Positions 1 through 6,240 of a DNA stretch of 7,507 nucleotides are shown piece after piece. Source of the DNA: Actinomycetes bacterium. Its GTDB lineage: Bacteria > Actinomycetota > Actinomycetes > Actinomycetales > Beutenbergiaceae. Positions within the stretch are counted from its first letter, which is position 1; each line of letters opens with the position of its first letter. The stretch is taken from assembly GCA_021793935.1 (NCBI GenBank), contig JAJYRV010000089.1:1-7507 (forward strand), in the 5' to 3' direction. The notes under the pieces are model-generated. The model worked only from the letters and a program-made list of their open reading frames with translations, made no database searches and was not told the DNA's origin. The translations under genes were made by a program, and so were the position numbers.

Positions 1-1717
1 TCTCATGGGTGGGAAGAAGATCCTCTCGAGTGAAACCGGGGCAGTTTTCGGTCAGGGATACAACTCCACGTGGACCGGCTCGTCGCACCACGACATGCTC
101 CACATCATCGGCGCGACCTTCGCCGGGGGCGTGAATCAAACCGTCATGCACGGGTACCCCTACCGCACCGCGCCCGGGGCGAAATGGCCCGGGTTTGCGC
201 CCTTCAGCCCGTACTACGATGACTCCATCGGCTACTCCGAGGCCTGGGGTGCGCGGACCCCGAGCTGGAAGCACATCAACGATGTGTCGGGCTTCCTCTC
301 CCGGAACCAGGCGGTGCTCCAACGCGGCCGCCCGGAATACGATGTCGCGTTCCTGAGGCAAAAGGGATGGACGCACACGGGGATCGGAGCGCCCTGGGCG
401 ACCCGTGAGGGGATCCCCACCGGCTGGACCCACGGGTTCCTCGCTCCCTCCTCACTGAAACAGGAACGGGCGATCGTCAAGAACGGCCGCTTCGCGCCCG
501 AGGCGGGAAACTATAAAGCGATCATCGTGGACATCGATCGCTTCCGGGGACGGGAGGCAACCCTCGACCCGGACACGGCGGCGAAGCTCGTGGAGTACGC
601 GAAGGCCGGTCTGCCGATCGTCCTTCACGGGGATTGGTCGAACCCGGAATCGACCGGTCTGCGCGATGAGGAAACAGATGCCGCAGTAGCCGACCTCGTC
701 CAGGAGTTGAAGGGCTTCGACAACGTGAAACCCGCCCTGGAGGATGACGACATTCCCGTCGCGCTGGCCAACCTCGGGATCCGACCAGCGGTCTCCTACC
801 CGCACTCGAACCTCAAGCACGTCCGCCGGATCGAGGGGAACGAAGAATTCCTCTACTTCGTGAACGTGCGCCACGGTGAGAAGGACGTGCTCGAACTCAT
901 CAACGACGACGTCACGATAACCACCCTCTCCGACTCGTCCGTTCCCTATGAACTCAACGCATGGACGGGCGAGGTGCGCCCGATTGCCCGGTTCACCCGG
1001 GAGGGCAAGAACGTCCGCCTGCGCGTGCGGCTCAACCCGGCGCAGTCGACGATCATCGTCTTCGCCCCGCGCGACTGGGAAGGCGGGCAGTTCCCCTCCA
1101 CCCACGTCGTCGCAACCGGCGCCGAACGAGTGGCCTTCGATGACGGGAAGCTGTACGTCGAAACATTCACCAGCGGCGGGGTCGAAGCAACCCTCGCCGA
1201 CGGCCGAGTGAGGACGGCGCACATCCCCTCGCTGCCCGAGGCTCAGGAGTTGACCAACTGGAAGCTCTCGGTTGAGGACTGGCGTCCGGGTGATAGCGAC
1301 ACCGAAACTGACGTGAGCTACTCCGAGCACACGCTGGATTCGCTGGTCCCGTGGACAGAGATCGACGGACTTGAGGACGTCTCCGGCATCGGCGACTACT
1401 CCACCGTGTTCGAACTCGACCACGACTGGGCCCCCGGACTCAACACCATTCTGTTGCGCCTCGGCCAGGTGAGCGACACGTTCCAGGTCTGGGTGAACAG
1501 CCAGCGGGTAGTGGGGGTGGACATGCTCTCCGACGAGATCGACATCAGCGACTATGTGCGGCCTGGGCGAAACACGCTCCGGGTTGAAGTGACGACGACG
1601 CTTCTCAACCGGCTCCGGCAATCGAACCCGGACGTGTACGAGAAGGCGAACCGTGCGGAATACGGACTGCTCGGCCCCGTGCAGGTCGTCCCCGTCGGCC
1701 GCGCCCGGATCGCCTGA
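1..1717 (+). CDS. GH106-type alpha-L-rhamnosidase, C-terminal part (5' end outside window)
   Basis: The frame is open from the first bases (codon 2-4 is Leu, before an internal Met at 5), so about 571 residues of a longer protein are visible. GH106 enzymes hydrolyse terminal alpha-L-rhamnose from glycosides and polysaccharides and usually exceed 900 residues. The family is suggested by the opening SSETGA segment, GGVNQTVMHGYPY, WPGFAPFSPYY, the WGARTPSWKHIN stretch and the following SRNQAVLQRGRPEYDVAFL, a pattern I recall from GH106 proteins. The last 150 residues, from about residue 418, look like a galactose-binding beta-sandwich (YSTVFEL, LRLGQVSDTFQVWVN, then DISDYVRPGRNTLRVEV). No sorting signal or membrane segment is at its C terminus. 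Any signal peptide would lie upstream of the window. The catalytic glutamates cannot be assigned from the visible sequence alone. The next gene starts 24 bases later on the same strand, so the two are probably co-transcribed. Another GH2-like clan member is possible but less likely. Confidence 0.85.
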   Translation, partial: LMGGKKILSSETGAVFGQGYNSTWTGSSHHDMLHIIGATFAGGVNQTVMHGYPYRTAPGAKWPGFAPFSPYYDDSIGYSEAWGARTPSWKHINDVSGFLSRNQAVLQRGRPEYDVAFLRQKGWTHTGIGAPWATREGIPTGWTHGFLAPSSLKQERAIVKNGRFAPEAGNYKAIIVDIDRFRGREATLDPDTAAKLVEYAKAGLPIVLHGDWSNPESTGLRDEETDAAVADLVQELKGFDNVKPALEDDDIPVALANLGIRPAVSYPHSNLKHVRRIEGNEEFLYFVNVRHGEKDVLELINDDVTITTLSDSSVPYELNAWTGEVRPIARFTREGKNVRLRVRLNPAQSTIIVFAPRDWEGGQFPSTHVVATGAERVAFDDGKLYVETFTSGGVEATLADGRVRTAHIPSLPEAQELTNWKLSVEDWRPGDSDTETDVSYSEHTLDSLVPWTEIDGLEDVSGIGDYSTVFELDHDWAPGLNTILLRLGQVSDTFQVWVNSQRVVGVDMLSDEIDISDYVRPGRNTLRVEVTTTLLNRLRQSNPDVYEKANRAEYGLLGPVQVVPVGRARIA

Positions 1718-1741
1718 CCCATCCCCGCAAGTACCAAGGTA

Positions 1742-2968
1742 ATGAGCTATCGAATGAACACATCATTGAAGGCGACCCCGAGTCGCGCACCAAAACACAT
1801 CCGCGCGCTCGCGCTTTCCGCCACCGTCGGCCTCGCGATGGCGGGTGCATCTCTGCCCGCAGCTGCGGCCCCGACCGCCGATATTGGCGGGACCCTCCTC
1901 GAGGGGGAGGAACCGATCGCTAACGCCCTCGTCACCGCCTATACCCTCGACGGAGAATCCCCCGAATTCGAGGCGGAAGCCCGCACGGATGAGGCGGGGC
2001 AGTGGGAACTGCGCAACCTCCCGGACGGCGATTACACGCTGGAGTTCTCCACTGATCACTCCTCTGCGCAGTACGCGCTCGGGGAAACTCTCTCAGGGGC
2101 CACGGATCTCGCCGACGAACCCACGGGATTCGTCATCGACGACGGCGAGGCGTCAGAGGCTCCGTTCGAGGAAGTCACGCTCACTCGTCTGGGCGGAGCG
2201 ATTGAAATGCAGATCGTCGACGAGGAGGGCGAGCCCTTCATCGACCTCGATGACGCCGCTAGTGAGCTCCGCGGCTTGAGCTCCGAAGGTGAGGAATGGA
2301 ACTCTCGCACGTTCTGGGCGGACGAGGACGGGCGCATCACCGTTCCCCGGATTCCGCTCGGGGGTTACGTCCCCTGGATCGGCGTCGAAGGTGAGGAACT
2401 CGCCCCCACCGCCACCGGCGTCGTCGTCGAAGCAGAAACGACGACCGTCGTCGGGGCCTTCGAGGTGGCAGAACGCGCGGAGTCGGAGTTCGAGGTCTCC
2501 GGCGAATTCGCGATCGATGGGGAGGGGACTGTTGGCGAGACCCTCACGGTTCAATGGCCGAGCACCACCCCCGACCCGGGTTCGACGCAGGTCACGTGGG
2601 CCCGCGCGGGCGAAGTTCTCGCCAGCGACGAGGGGGAATATCTCGCGACGGAGGATGACGTTGACGGCGGCCTCGACGCCTGGGGATTCATCTTCGCCGA
2701 TGGTTATGCGCCCCTCATCGCGACAGACTCCACCGAAATCGCTCCTGGTTCGGACGATGGCGGCGGTGGCTCCGGCGAGGATGGATCCGGTGAAGACGGA
2801 CCGGACGGTGGCGGTGGCGACGGCGACCCTGACGGCGCCGGAGACGGAGATTCGGATTCGGGCGACGACCTGCCGCTTACCGGTGTGAGCATCGCGCTCC
2901 TCGTTGCCGCGATGATCGGACTGCTTGTGGTCGGCGGATTCGCCTATCGGGCGTCACGCACCCGCTAA
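1742..2968 (+). CDS. Secreted LPxTG cell-wall-anchored protein with Ig/Cna-B-like modules
   Basis: This 408-residue protein has a signal peptide (basic residues 10-21, hydrophobic 22-43, probable cleavage near the AAAA run at 40-43). Residues about 46-125 resemble a carboxypeptidase-regulatory or Cna-B-like beta-sandwich (GGTLLEGEEPIANALVTAY, then TDEAGQWELRNLPDGDYTL). Residues about 150-242 could be a second, diverged copy. Residues about 250-332 resemble the repeat often seen in actinobacterial surface proteins (GTVGETLTV, then VTWARAGEVL, then a DGYAP turn). A Gly/Asp/Ser/Glu linker (336-376) leads to LPLTG at 377-381, a hydrophobic span and the tail RASRTR, a complete sortase substrate signal. 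It should be covalently anchored to peptidoglycan. The protein is strongly acidic. The start is uncertain: AAGG at 1736-1739 is only 2 bases from ATG 1742 and 14 from ATG 1754; either leaves an intact signal peptide. Its position behind the rhamnosidase gene suggests a surface role in glycan binding or display, but no ligand or enzymatic activity can be read from the sequence. Confidence 0.9.
   Translation: MSYRMNTSLKATPSRAPKHIRALALSATVGLAMAGASLPAAAAPTADIGGTLLEGEEPIANALVTAYTLDGESPEFEAEARTDEAGQWELRNLPDGDYTLEFSTDHSSAQYALGETLSGATDLADEPTGFVIDDGEASEAPFEEVTLTRLGGAIEMQIVDEEGEPFIDLDDAASELRGLSSEGEEWNSRTFWADEDGRITVPRIPLGGYVPWIGVEGEELAPTATGVVVEAETTTVVGAFEVAERAESEFEVSGEFAIDGEGTVGETLTVQWPSTTPDPGSTQVTWARAGEVLASDEGEYLATEDDVDGGLDAWGFIFADGYAPLIATDSTEIAPGSDDGGGGSGEDGSGEDGPDGGGGDGDPDGAGDGDSDSGDDLPLTGVSIALLVAAMIGLLVVGGFAYRASRTR
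2747..2869 (+). repeat. Low-complexity Gly/Asp linker-coding tract
   Basis: These 41 codons encode an almost pure Gly, Asp, Ser, Glu and Pro linker directly before the LPLTG motif. The DNA consists of irregular GGC/GGT/GAC/GAT repeats, such as two near-copies of a GSGEDG-coding unit. Such spacers typically carry surface proteins across the wall. The tract could vary in length between strains by slippage. Confidence 0.8.
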
Positions 2969-2980
2969 CGGCTCGCGCTC

Positions 2981-3009
2981 AAGGCGGCTCGGACTCTCCG
3001 GGCCGCCTT
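2981..3009 (+). terminator. Hairpin terminator after the LPxTG gene
   Basis: Twelve bases past the stop codon, AAGGCGGC at 2981-2988 pairs with GCCGCCTT at 3002-3009. Pairing continues inward through one G-T wobble to give a 13-bp stem (2981-2993 with 2997-3009) and a 3-base loop. There is no U-rich tail, which is common for GC-rich actinobacteria. It separates the rhamnosidase unit from the toxin-antitoxin promoter. Confidence 0.65.
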
Positions 3010-3038
3010 CGCCGTGCCCGCGCTAGTTCCGGCGGGCC

Positions 3039-3075
3039 TTGTTGCATCGCCCGTGATGCAGTTATGATGCAGGCA
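3039..3075 (+). promoter_or_regulatory. Probable vapBC promoter giving a leaderless antitoxin mRNA
   Basis: TATGAT at 3063-3068 is one base from the consensus -10 box. Candidate -35 boxes are TTGTTG at 3039-3044 (18-base spacer) or TTGCAT at 3042-3047 (15-base spacer). With the usual 6-base gap, transcription would begin at 3075, the A of the antitoxin ATG. No usable ribosome binding site lies in front of that ATG: the only AGG ends 1 base before it. A leaderless transcript is therefore the simplest reading, and is common in actinobacteria. Confidence 0.6.
3043..3072 (+). promoter_or_regulatory. Repeated GATGCA half-sites, likely VapB operator
   Basis: TGCATC at 3043-3048 and GATGCA at 3055-3060 form an inverted repeat with a 6-base gap. 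A second TGATGCAG at 3065-3072 repeats the one at 3054-3061 exactly, offset by 11 bases, about one helical turn. The sites cover the predicted -35 to -10 region. Ribbon-helix-helix antitoxins commonly bind such repeats to autoregulate their operon, so binding here would block the polymerase. The repeats are seen directly; their function is inferred. Confidence 0.55.
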
Positions 3076-3308
3076 TGCGCACCACTGTGAACCTGCCTCC
3101 TCGAGTGCATGAACGCGCGATGAGGATGGCGAAAGAGCGAGGGGTCTCGATGTCTGCCGTAATCGCAGATCTCACCGTCCGAGGCCTCGCGCAGATTGAC
3201 GAGCCGGTGCAGCTCGAGACCGAACCTTCAACCGGACTCCCGTACCTATCGCTCGGAAGGCGCATCACGTCAGCGGAAGTTGACCAACTGGTCGATGAAG
3301 ACGGGTAG
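3075..3308 (+). CDS. vapB: VapB-type ribbon-helix-helix antitoxin
   Basis: This 77-residue protein begins MRTTVNLPPRVHERAMRMAK, a typical ribbon-helix-helix start: a short beta strand (residues 2-7) for DNA contact, helix A (about 9-21) and helix B (about 26-40, SMSAVIADLTVRGLA). The C-terminal part (about 45-77) would wrap around and block the toxin. It should neutralise the PIN toxin encoded 3 bases downstream and repress the shared promoter. The start coincides with the predicted transcription start, so it is probably read from a leaderless mRNA. The short length and tight pairing with a PIN gene make the assignment firm as a family. The exact VapB subgroup cannot be given. Confidence 0.87.
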   Translation: MRTTVNLPPRVHERAMRMAKERGVSMSAVIADLTVRGLAQIDEPVQLETEPSTGLPYLSLGRRITSAEVDQLVDEDG

Positions 3309-3311
3309 GCG

Positions 3312-3710
3312 ATGACCTATCTCCTCGACGCGAACGTTGCCATCGCCCTCGTCGTCAAAGAGCATGAGCATCACGGGGCGGCGTCATCGTGGTTCACAGG
3401 TGTCGACCGGGTCGCGCTCTGTCCGATCGTTGAAGGTGCGCTGATGCGATTTCTCATCCGTATCGGGGAGAGCGCCGAGACGGCGTTCCTTCTTCTGCAA
3501 ACCCTCCGGGACCACGCGCGCATGACGTTCTTCCCGGACTCGATTTCATACGAGGACGTCCGCTTCGCCGACATCCTCGGCTACCGACAGCTCACCGACG
3601 TCTATCTCGCAGAACTCGCGCGTAGGAACGGCGGTCTGCTCGCTACGTTCGATCGCGGATTGCACGCGCTGCGGCCCGAGTCCACCCACCTGCTCATCCC
3701 CGCGGGGTGA
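3312..3710 (+). CDS. vapC: VapC-type PIN-domain ribonuclease toxin
   Basis: This 132-residue protein has the usual VapC length and a complete PIN acidic site: Asp6 in LLDANV, Glu41 in [10 protein letters not shown], Asp96 in [12 protein letters not shown] and Asp114 in LATFDRGL. These residues normally bind magnesium or manganese for single-strand RNA cleavage. VapC toxins typically cut tRNA or rRNA and stop translation; the target here is unknown. The gene follows the antitoxin after a 3-base gap with only a weak AGG close to the ATG, so translation is probably coupled to the antitoxin. All four acidic residues are present, so the toxin looks active. Its last 17 bases overlap the 3' end of convergent lldD, and no terminator is seen between the two. 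Confidence 0.92.
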   Translation: MTYLLDANVAIALVVKEHEHHGAASSWFTGVDRVALCPIVEGALMRFLIRIGESAETAFLLLQTLRDHARMTFFPDSISYEDVRFADILGYRQLTDVYLAELARRNGGLLATFDRGLHALRPESTHLLIPAG

Positions 3711-4926
3711 GCCGCTCCAGCTGCGTCACGTGCGCTGGGGTGAGCTCCCGGACGCTGGTCACTTGAAGGAGTTTCATCGTCCGCTCGATCTCCTCGGCGA
3801 GGATCGCAATAGCACGGTCGACACCCTCTCGTCCTCCGGCCATGAGCCCATAGAGGTAGGCCCGGCCGATGAGCGTGAAGTCCGCGCCCAGGGCGAGTGA
3901 GGCCACGATGTCGGCGCCGTCCATGATCCCGGTGTCGAGGATGATCTCGACGTCGCTGCCCACCTCGCGGGCAACCTCGGGCAGGAGGTGGAAGGGCACG
4001 GGGGCGCGGTCGAGTTGGCGGCCGCCGTGGTTGGAGAGGACGATCCCGTCCACACCGAGGTCGGTGAGTTTCTTCGCATCCTGTAGGGTCTGCACGCCTT
4101 TGATGGCGATCTTTCCCGGCCACAGTTCCCGGATCTCCTTGAGATCGTCGTAGTTGATCGTCGGGTCCATCGCGGCGTCGAGGAGTTCGCCGACGGTCCC
4201 GCCGGTGCTCGAGAGCGACGCGAACTCGAGTTTCGGCGTGGTGAGGAAGTCGAACCACCACCACGGGCGGGGGATCGCGTTCGCGACCGTCCGCAACGAG
4301 ATCTGCGGCGGGATGGAGAAGCCGTTGCGGGCGTCGCGCAAGCGCGCCCCGGCCACCGGGGTGTCGACGGTGAAGAACAGAGTGTCGAAGCCGGCCGCGG
4401 CCGCGCGTTCCACGAGCCCGTAGGAGATCTCGCGCTGGCGCATCACGTACAGCTGGAACCAATTCCGCCCGGCGGGGTTGGCTGCCTTCACACCTTCGAT
4501 CGAGGTGGTGCCGAGCGTGGATAAGGTGAACGGGATACCGGCGGCGCCCGCAGCCCCGGCACCCGCGAACTCGCCCTCGGTCTGCATGAGGCGCGTGAAT
4601 CCCGTGGGTGCGATACCGAACGGAAGGGCGCTCTTTCCCCCAAGGACCGCCGTCGAGGTGTCCACCTGGGAGACGTCGTTGAGGATCGCCGGGTGGAAGG
4701 TGACGTCCTGGAAGGCTTGGCGGGCGCGGTTCAGCGACAATTCGCCCTCGGCGGCGCCATCGGTGTAGTCGAACGCAGCGGCCGGGGTACGCCGCTTCGC
4801 GATCCGGCGCAGATCGTGAATGGTCAGGGCGCCATCCAGCCTGCGCTTCTTGCCGTTCCACTCGGGCTTCTTGAACTTCAGCAGTTCGAAGATCTCGGCG
4901 GGTTTGGGAAGTTGCCGTTGTACCAC
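3694..4926 (-). CDS. lldD: FMN-dependent L-lactate dehydrogenase / alpha-hydroxy-acid oxidase (LldD2-like)
   Basis: The enzyme oxidises L-lactate to pyruvate with FMN, probably at the membrane feeding the quinone pool. With the GTG start at 4926 it has 410 residues. Conserved features are Tyr54 (FDYTDGAAE), [12 protein letters not shown] (103-114), LSTLGT (135-140), FQLYVMR with Tyr160, [13 protein letters not shown] (186-198), Lys276 (KIAIKG), the catalytic His300 and Arg303 in [10 protein letters not shown], and [12 protein letters not shown] (354-365). The FMN-phosphate loop reads DTGIMDGAD, with Met where many relatives have Arg; I recall the same in mycobacterial LldD2. The N-terminal stretch up to ELLKF also matches that protein's length. 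A longer reading from GTG 4965 is rejected because that codon lies inside a terminator stem; GAGG sits 5 bases before GTG 4926. Lactate is the expected end product of lactaldehyde from rhamnose, which fits rhaB upstream on the same strand. Another 2-hydroxy acid as substrate remains possible. Confidence 0.93.
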   Translation of the reverse strand: MVQRQLPKPAEIFELLKFKKPEWNGKKRRLDGALTIHDLRRIAKRRTPAAAFDYTDGAAEGELSLNRARQAFQDVTFHPAILNDVSQVDTSTAVLGGKSALPFGIAPTGFTRLMQTEGEFAGAGAAGAAGIPFTLSTLGTTSIEGVKAANPAGRNWFQLYVMRQREISYGLVERAAAAGFDTLFFTVDTPVAGARLRDARNGFSIPPQISLRTVANAIPRPWWWFDFLTTPKLEFASLSSTGGTVGELLDAAMDPTINYDDLKEIRELWPGKIAIKGVQTLQDAKKLTDLGVDGIVLSNHGGRQLDRAPVPFHLLPEVAREVGSDVEIILDTGIMDGADIVASLALGADFTLIGRAYLYGLMAGGREGVDRAIAILAEEIERTMKLLQVTSVRELTPAHVTQLERLTPRG

Positions 4927-4931
4927 TGTGG

Positions 4932-4935
4932 CCTC
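4932..4935 (-). promoter_or_regulatory. Ribosome binding site deciding the lldD start
   Basis: On the minus strand GAGG is followed by 5 bases (CCACA) and GTG at 4926. The alternative upstream GTG at 4965 lies in the 3' arm of a perfect hairpin and has no Shine-Dalgarno sequence of its own. This makes the shorter protein the better choice. Confidence 0.65.
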
Positions 4936-4950
4936 GCTAGGTCGGGTCGG

Positions 4951-4991
4951 GAAAAGTGTGGGCACCGATCAGTGGTCCGATCGGTGCCCAC
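4951..4991 (-). terminator. Intrinsic terminator after the M24-like gene (perfect 13-bp palindrome)
   Basis: GTGGGCACCGATC at 4958-4970 is perfectly complementary to 4979-4991, leaving an 8-base loop (4971-4978). In the minus direction the stem is followed by AC and then TTTT (4955-4952), as in a rho-independent terminator. It begins 21 bases after the TAA of the M24-like gene. It lies just upstream of lldD, so it could act as an attenuator between the genes or, as a symmetric site, bind a regulator of lldD. Confidence 0.75.
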
Positions 4992-5012
4992 GGCGTCGGC
5001 GTGAGCGCCGTT

Positions 5013-6194
5013 TTAGCGGCGGATCACGTCATCGCTGAGCGTTTGGAGCGGCTCGGCGCCGTCTGCACCGATGACGTAGCCGCTCTCGTACCGCAGCCCG
5101 CCCCAGGGGGCGAAGAACAGCGGGATGTCGATGGAGAACACCATGTTCTCCACCAGCGGCTCGGTGTAGGTGGAGGCGAGTGAGGGGGGCTCGAACTCCG
5201 ATACGCCGATGCTGTGGGCACCGGTGTACACGAAGTTCTCCGCGAGCCCGTGCTCGCCGGCGACGGCGCGGGCCGCCGCGTCGACCTCGTTGCCCGCCAC
5301 GCCCGGGCGCAGCTGCTCCCGGCCGGCCTTCTGGGCCTTGATCGCGGCAGCGACAGCGTTCTCGACGTCCTCGGAAACCTCGCCCATGATGATCGGCCGG
5401 GCGATCGCGGCATGGTAACCCTCGTACCGCGGGGCGAAGGTGAGGGTGACGAGTTCGTTGCCCTCGAGCGCCTTGTGGGTCGTGCGCGCGATGATCGGGC
5501 GGGTGAGCCGCGCTCCGGAGGCGACCATCGTGTCGATGCCCATGCCTTCAGAACCGAGCGAGCGCATCACCTGCTCCGCCTCGGCAGCGACCTCACGTTC
5601 GGTCTTGCCGACCTCGAGCGCCGCGACGGCCGCCTCGATCCCCTTCTCGGCGATGTAGTACGCGTAGCGGATGACCTCGATCTCCGCGGCGGATTTCACC
5701 TTGCGCAGATCCACGAACAGATCATCGGCGGAGGCGAATTCGTCCACGGAGAACACCTGCTGCAGCTGGTGGTACACCGTGTAGGGGATCCGGTTGATCC
5801 CCGCGATCGCAACCTTGGTGCCGGTGAGGTCCTGCTTGCCGAGCACCTCGACGAGCTGGGAGCCGAGGGAGTGGGAGGTGGAGAACGGGAACTCGTGGGC
5901 CTCGTACACGAACGCGTCCACGACCTTGACGTTCTGGCATTCGGAGGAGGTGTACACGTACTCCTCGGACTCCACGCCGGTGAAGATCCAGGGTTCGCCT
6001 TCGGCGGGGATGATCGTCAGCGCGGGTTCGAAGTGGGGTTGGTAGTTGAAGAGCCAGCGAGTGTACTCCTGGCCAAAAACGGCGCCATCGTCGGAATAGC
6101 AGACGATAAGGTCGTAGCCCGCCTCTTTCATGGCGGATTGGACAGCCTGTTGGCGGGTTCGGAACTCCTGAGTTGGAATAACCGGTTTCGTCAA
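5013..6194 (-). CDS. Creatinase/aminopeptidase-P-like M24-fold protein with degenerate metal site
   Basis: This 393-residue protein has the two-domain layout of Xaa-Pro peptidases and creatinases: an N-terminal creatinase-like domain (about 10-155) and a pita-bread domain (about 165-385), joined by LRKVKSAAEIEVIRYA. Metallopeptidases of this fold use two Asp, one His and two Glu. Here the first two positions appear as Thr252 (LVTLTFAPRYEGY) and Ala263 (HAAIAR), the His is kept (His327, GAHSIG), the fourth is Asp356 (SIDIP), and the last Glu is kept (Glu370, RYESG). The usual substrate His near SG at 226-227 is Ile234. A normal dinuclear site is therefore unlikely; a creatinase-like, metal-free hydrolase or a non-catalytic protein is possible. 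Translation starts at TTG, because an in-frame TAG lies at 6222-6224 and no other start is in between; AAAGGG stands 6 bases upstream. It follows rhaB by 41 bases, so it is probably part of the rhamnose operon. Its substrate is unknown. Confidence 0.85.
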   Translation of the reverse strand: MTKPVIPTQEFRTRQQAVQSAMKEAGYDLIVCYSDDGAVFGQEYTRWLFNYQPHFEPALTIIPAEGEPWIFTGVESEEYVYTSSECQNVKVVDAFVYEAHEFPFSTSHSLGSQLVEVLGKQDLTGTKVAIAGINRIPYTVYHQLQQVFSVDEFASADDLFVDLRKVKSAAEIEVIRYAYYIAEKGIEAAVAALEVGKTEREVAAEAEQVMRSLGSEGMGIDTMVASGARLTRPIIARTTHKALEGNELVTLTFAPRYEGYHAAIARPIIMGEVSEDVENAVAAAIKAQKAGREQLRPGVAGNEVDAAARAVAGEHGLAENFVYTGAHSIGVSEFEPPSLASTYTEPLVENMVFSIDIPLFFAPWGGLRYESGYVIGADGAEPLQTLSDDVIRR

Positions 6195-6200
6195 CGGATT

Positions 6201-6206
6201 CCCTTT
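6201..6206 (-). promoter_or_regulatory. Shine-Dalgarno site for a TTG start
   Basis: AAAGGG on the minus strand is placed 6 bases before the TTG at 6194-6192. The upstream in-frame stop at 6224-6222 leaves no ATG or GTG option, so this site fixes the unusual TTG start of the M24-like gene. Confidence 0.7.
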
Positions 6207-6220
6207 CTTTGTGATGGGTG

Positions 6221-6240
6221 ACTAACGCGAGTTGGTTAGT
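6221..6240 (-). repeat. Small inverted repeat over the rhaB stop codon
   Basis: ACTAAC at 6221-6226 and GTTAGT at 6235-6240 can pair around an 8-base loop. The repeat includes the rhaB stop codon (6238-6236) and ends 14 bases before the next gene's ribosome binding site. It has no T tract, so it is not a convincing terminator. It may be an mRNA processing or stability element, or chance. Confidence 0.35.

Noticed and set aside
452..1621. Long minus-strand open frame (389 codons) opposite the GH106 gene
   Set aside because: It is a GC-rich antisense shadow with no recognisable domain; the plus-strand frame has clear GH106 motifs.
2969..3074. Possible small RNA or extra short gene between the LPxTG gene and vapB
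   Set aside because: The stretch is accounted for by a hairpin terminator and the vapBC promoter, and no further open frame with a ribosome binding site is seen.
3912..3938. Met in place of Arg in the FMN-phosphate loop of LldD as a sign of inactivity
   Set aside because: I recall the same DTGIM loop in mycobacterial LldD2, so it appears normal for this subfamily.
3602..4861. Minus-strand open frame of 419 codons overlapping lldD in another frame
   Set aside because: Its translation is dominated by Arg, Pro and Gly, as expected of an out-of-frame GC-rich gene, while the lldD frame has full catalytic motifs.
4971..4982. TGGTCCGATC in and beside the palindrome loop as a GntR-type (LldR-like) operator
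   Set aside because: Only one half resembles the TGGT-N3-ACCA type site; the second half does not match.
5013..6194. Calling the M24-like protein creatinase or Xaa-Pro aminopeptidase outright
   Set aside because: The fold fits, but the metal ligands and the position of the creatinase catalytic His do not, so no specific enzyme name is justified.
5214..6221. Plus-strand open frame of 335 codons opposite the M24-like gene
   Set aside because: No domain pattern is seen and it mirrors the codon structure of the real minus-strand gene.
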